Assembly: GCA_029262055.1 (NCBI GenBank)
Contig: JAJDAD010000043.1
Span: forward strand, 62,001 to 126,000
Direction of reading: 5' to 3'
DNA length: 64,000 bases
From: Candidatus Zhuqueibacterota bacterium
Lineage (GTDB): Bacteria > Zhuqueibacterota > Zhuqueibacteria > Oceanimicrobiales > Oceanimicrobiaceae
Positions within the stretch are counted from its first letter, which is position 1, and each line of letters begins with the position of its first letter. The position numbers and the translations under genes are program-made. Below the pieces are notes generated by a model, which saw only the letters and a program-made list of their open reading frames with translations, had not been told where the DNA came from and did no database searches. This document shows positions 62,348 through 64,000 of this stretch, in pieces.

Positions 62348-62858
62348 ACTTCATCTTCTGGTACCAGTCTTCAGCGAGATATTTTAGAATAAGGGCAAAT
62401 CTGTCCGCCGGGATAAAGCCCGAGATAGCCGTGATCAGCTCGCCTTCCGCGGTCAGGAATGCTGTAGTGGGAAACCCGCGTACACCAAACATCATCGCTA
62501 ATTCACGGCCGGAGTAGCGACCATCCTTGAAACGGAATTTTTCATCGGTCTCAGCGTTGATTTTGGCCATGATGGCCCGGTCCTTTACGTACGCCTGCAC
62601 ACTTGCGTCTCCGTAAGTGTCTTTGTCCATGACTTTGCACCAGTGACACCAGTCGGTATAAAAATCAATCACCAGCAGCTTCTTTTCTTGTTTTGCCAGA
62701 TCCATGCCCTGGTCAAAGGTTTTCCAGTCAACCTGGGTCTTGCTGCCCGAGGTTTTGTCACCGGTAAGACTGTCCACTCTCGCCGAGAAGAGCAAAATCG
62801 GCAGAATGAATAGTGCAACGGTCATTACGGTTTTACGAGTCATAGTCATGGTTCCCAA
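62304..62858 (-). CDS. Exported thioredoxin-like protein (DsbD-gamma/thioredoxin_7 type)
   Basis: Protein of 184 residues with an N-terminal signal or membrane anchor (VMTVALFILPILLFSARVDS). The thioredoxin fold has LVIDFYTDWCHWCKVMDKDT with the WCxxC active site and FGVRGFPTTAFLTAEGEL with the cis-Pro. The DWCHWCKVM context is typical of the DUF255/thioredoxin_7 group. It should act as a periplasmic reductase or chaperone. Overlaps the glutaredoxin-like gene by 44 bp; follows the PorU-like gene by 14 bp. Confidence 0.88.
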   Translation of the reverse strand: MGTMTMTRKTVMTVALFILPILLFSARVDSLTGDKTSGSKTQVDWKTFDQGMDLAKQEKKLLVIDFYTDWCHWCKVMDKDTYGDASVQAYVKDRAIMAKINAETDEKFRFKDGRYSGRELAMMFGVRGFPTTAFLTAEGELITAISGFIPADRFALILKYLAEDWYQKMKFDEFQKAQSQDDKS

Positions 62859-62872
62859 TACTTGATCACGTG

Positions 62873-64000
62873 CTAACGTACAATAGCCAGTCTTCTAATC
62901 GTTTCCTTCTGTATCGGCCCGTCGCTTCCCTGGCCTTTAGCAATCAGCTTATAAAGATAAACTCCATTTGCCGGCACATCTCCCTGCGCATCACGTCCAT
63001 CCCATTCTACCATATTAAAACCCCTGGCCGCCGACATATATTCCACTGTCTGAATCAGTTGTCCGGACACAGTGTAGATTTTTATCTCCACATCCGCATC
63101 CTGCGTAAGGAAGAAAGTGAATGTTGTGGTTTCTCTAAAGGGGTTGGGGTAGTTCAGGACGCGTTCGACCACCAGACCATCCTGCTGGACCACCACCACC
63201 TCTACGGCTGTCGTGGATGAGTTGTTCGAGTTGTCCCACGCCTTTACCTGCAGCGTATGCCGCTGTTCCTCTCCGAAGACAGCGCAGCGAACCGTTCGTC
63301 CCCCAATCTCCACTTCTTCTGGAAACTGCAGTGGAATTTCAACAGTGCCGCGCAAGTGATCACCCTCGTTAAACTTGAACAGGTCGGTCAGGTCGATATT
63401 GCTCACCCCCTGAAAGCGATTCTTTTCGGAAAGACAAGTTTCCTCTTCAGGGTCGAGCGTCAAGGTCATACGATGGCCAATCTCTCCGGCAATGTTGACG
63501 CCACTGACAGTGTCTGCGATATCCACCACCATGGTCACGTCATCGTCAACAATGTCGCCACTGGTGAAACTCTCGTTGCCGCGAAAGAAAATACGAATCT
63601 GCGGCCCTTCACCATCCACAAGCGTGCCGGTCTGGGAACTCACCGTGATGTTGTTCCTGTACGCAAAGCCGTCGGTCTCTTCATTCCAGAAGTAGGTGAG
63701 CACGCGCGCCAGCCGGCCGCCATAAGAGATGTCTTTCGGCACGATAAATCTGGCGTGAAATTTTCCTGCCCGGACCGGCACATCGCCGCGAAAGATGGAA
63801 TTACCGGGCAAATCATAGACCTGTACACCACCGGCTTCCGGTACATTGCGCACGTTCTTTTCCGAGTCGAACACGCTGACCGACGCGGTGCCGTCAAAAT
63901 CCGAAACCAGTTGGCCATCACGCCGAACCTCTCCTTCCACTACGACCGTAGTCAGGGCGACAATCGAGTCGGGCGTCATGGATGTGATGACGGCCTCTTG
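62873..64000 (-). CDS. C-terminal part of a PorU/gingipain-like secreted protein, partial
   Basis: About 375 residues of a protein that continues past the right edge; the codons up to base 64000 remain open, so the Met at 63979 is internal. The visible part resembles the region that follows the C25 peptidase domain of PorU: TPDSIVALTTVVVEGEVRRD, then GGVQVYDLPGNSIFRGDVPV, EGPQIRIFFRGNESFTSGDIV and VKAWDNSNNSSTTAVEVVV. It ends in a sorting-type FlgD-Ig domain (LNYPNPFRETTTFTFFLTQD, EWDGRDAQGDVPANGVYLYK). The catalytic domain is not seen. It would be secreted or surface-bound. Confidence 0.8.
   Translation of the reverse strand, partial: QEAVITSMTPDSIVALTTVVVEGEVRRDGQLVSDFDGTASVSVFDSEKNVRNVPEAGGVQVYDLPGNSIFRGDVPVRAGKFHARFIVPKDISYGGRLARVLTYFWNEETDGFAYRNNITVSSQTGTLVDGEGPQIRIFFRGNESFTSGDIVDDDVTMVVDIADTVSGVNIAGEIGHRMTLTLDPEEETCLSEKNRFQGVSNIDLTDLFKFNEGDHLRGTVEIPLQFPEEVEIGGRTVRCAVFGEEQRHTLQVKAWDNSNNSSTTAVEVVVVQQDGLVVERVLNYPNPFRETTTFTFFLTQDADVEIKIYTVSGQLIQTVEYMSAARGFNMVEWDGRDAQGDVPANGVYLYKLIAKGQGSDGPIQKETIRRLAIVR

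Overview
The window comes from a Gram-negative bacterium. It encodes a TolC-type efflux system, a full Tol-Pal set, a TonB-dependent receptor with plug and barrel, and many lipoprotein signals. Several signs point to the FCB side of the tree (Calditrichota, candidate phylum KSB1 or a relative). Two secreted proteins end in a C-terminal domain containing 'YPNPF', a gingipain/PorU-like protein lies at the right edge, and PEGA and Ig-like repeat lipoproteins are present. No rRNA or tRNA was found, so this placement is an inference. No transposase, CRISPR array or prophage was seen.

Layout. 1-3.9 kb: a minus-strand RND efflux operon (TolC, adaptor, pump; the pump runs off the left edge). 3.9-4.2 kb: three palindromic repeat units, the last forming the 3' end of rlmB. 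4.1-8.7 kb: rlmB, an SRPBCC protein, two HAD phosphatases, an isopropylmalate-dehydrogenase-family enzyme and an S4 protein. 8.8-14.7 kb: an NtrC-like regulator with a ruined ATPase domain, then a sigma-54-type promoter driving an OmpA-like barrel protein and a large lipoprotein with seven Ig-like repeats of exactly 249 bp. 14.8-18.9 kb: an M29-like aminopeptidase and a large M28 peptidase. 19.1-26.0 kb: an operon trkA-trkH-solute-binding protein-histidine kinase-SGNH hydrolase. 26.1-35.0 kb: threonine aldolase, HNH nuclease, CorC-type protein, a small membrane protein, GH3 glycosidase, CREST/ceramidase-like protein, and an overlapping pair encoding an exported PLP enzyme and a lipoprotein RidA. 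35.4-41.9 kb: a visibly A+T-richer accessory block (toxin-antitoxin pair, sulfatase, SnoaL-like lipoprotein, HAD phosphatase, beta-helix protein). 41.9-49.6 kb: tolQ-tolR-tolA/tonB-tolB-pal-cpoB-ccmH-alaX-like, preceded by a GYF_2-MinD fusion and a lone GYF_2 protein. 50.1-64 kb: MltD-like lytic transglycosylase, double M16 peptidase, rho, folC, TonB-dependent receptor, superoxide dismutase, two thioredoxin-fold proteins and the C-terminal part of a PorU-like protein.

The most interesting signal is regulatory. Three sequences with exact GG-N10-GC spacing and strong -24/-12 similarity lie just upstream of three envelope genes (OmpA-like barrel, lytic transglycosylase, TonB-dependent receptor). 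A weaker fourth lies upstream of the beta-helix protein. The only NtrC-family protein in the window has a normal receiver and Fis helix-turn-helix, but lacks a recognisable Walker A, Walker B and GAFTGA loop. This suggests a sigma-54 envelope regulon that may involve a non-catalytic NtrC homologue. Other candidates for new biology are the GYF_2-MinD fusion with a terminal four-cysteine cluster, the exported PLP enzyme/RidA pair, and the OmpA-like/Ig-repeat lipoprotein pair.

Functional assignments rest on motifs and overall resemblance read by eye. Start codons were chosen from Shine-Dalgarno sites and signal peptides where noted.
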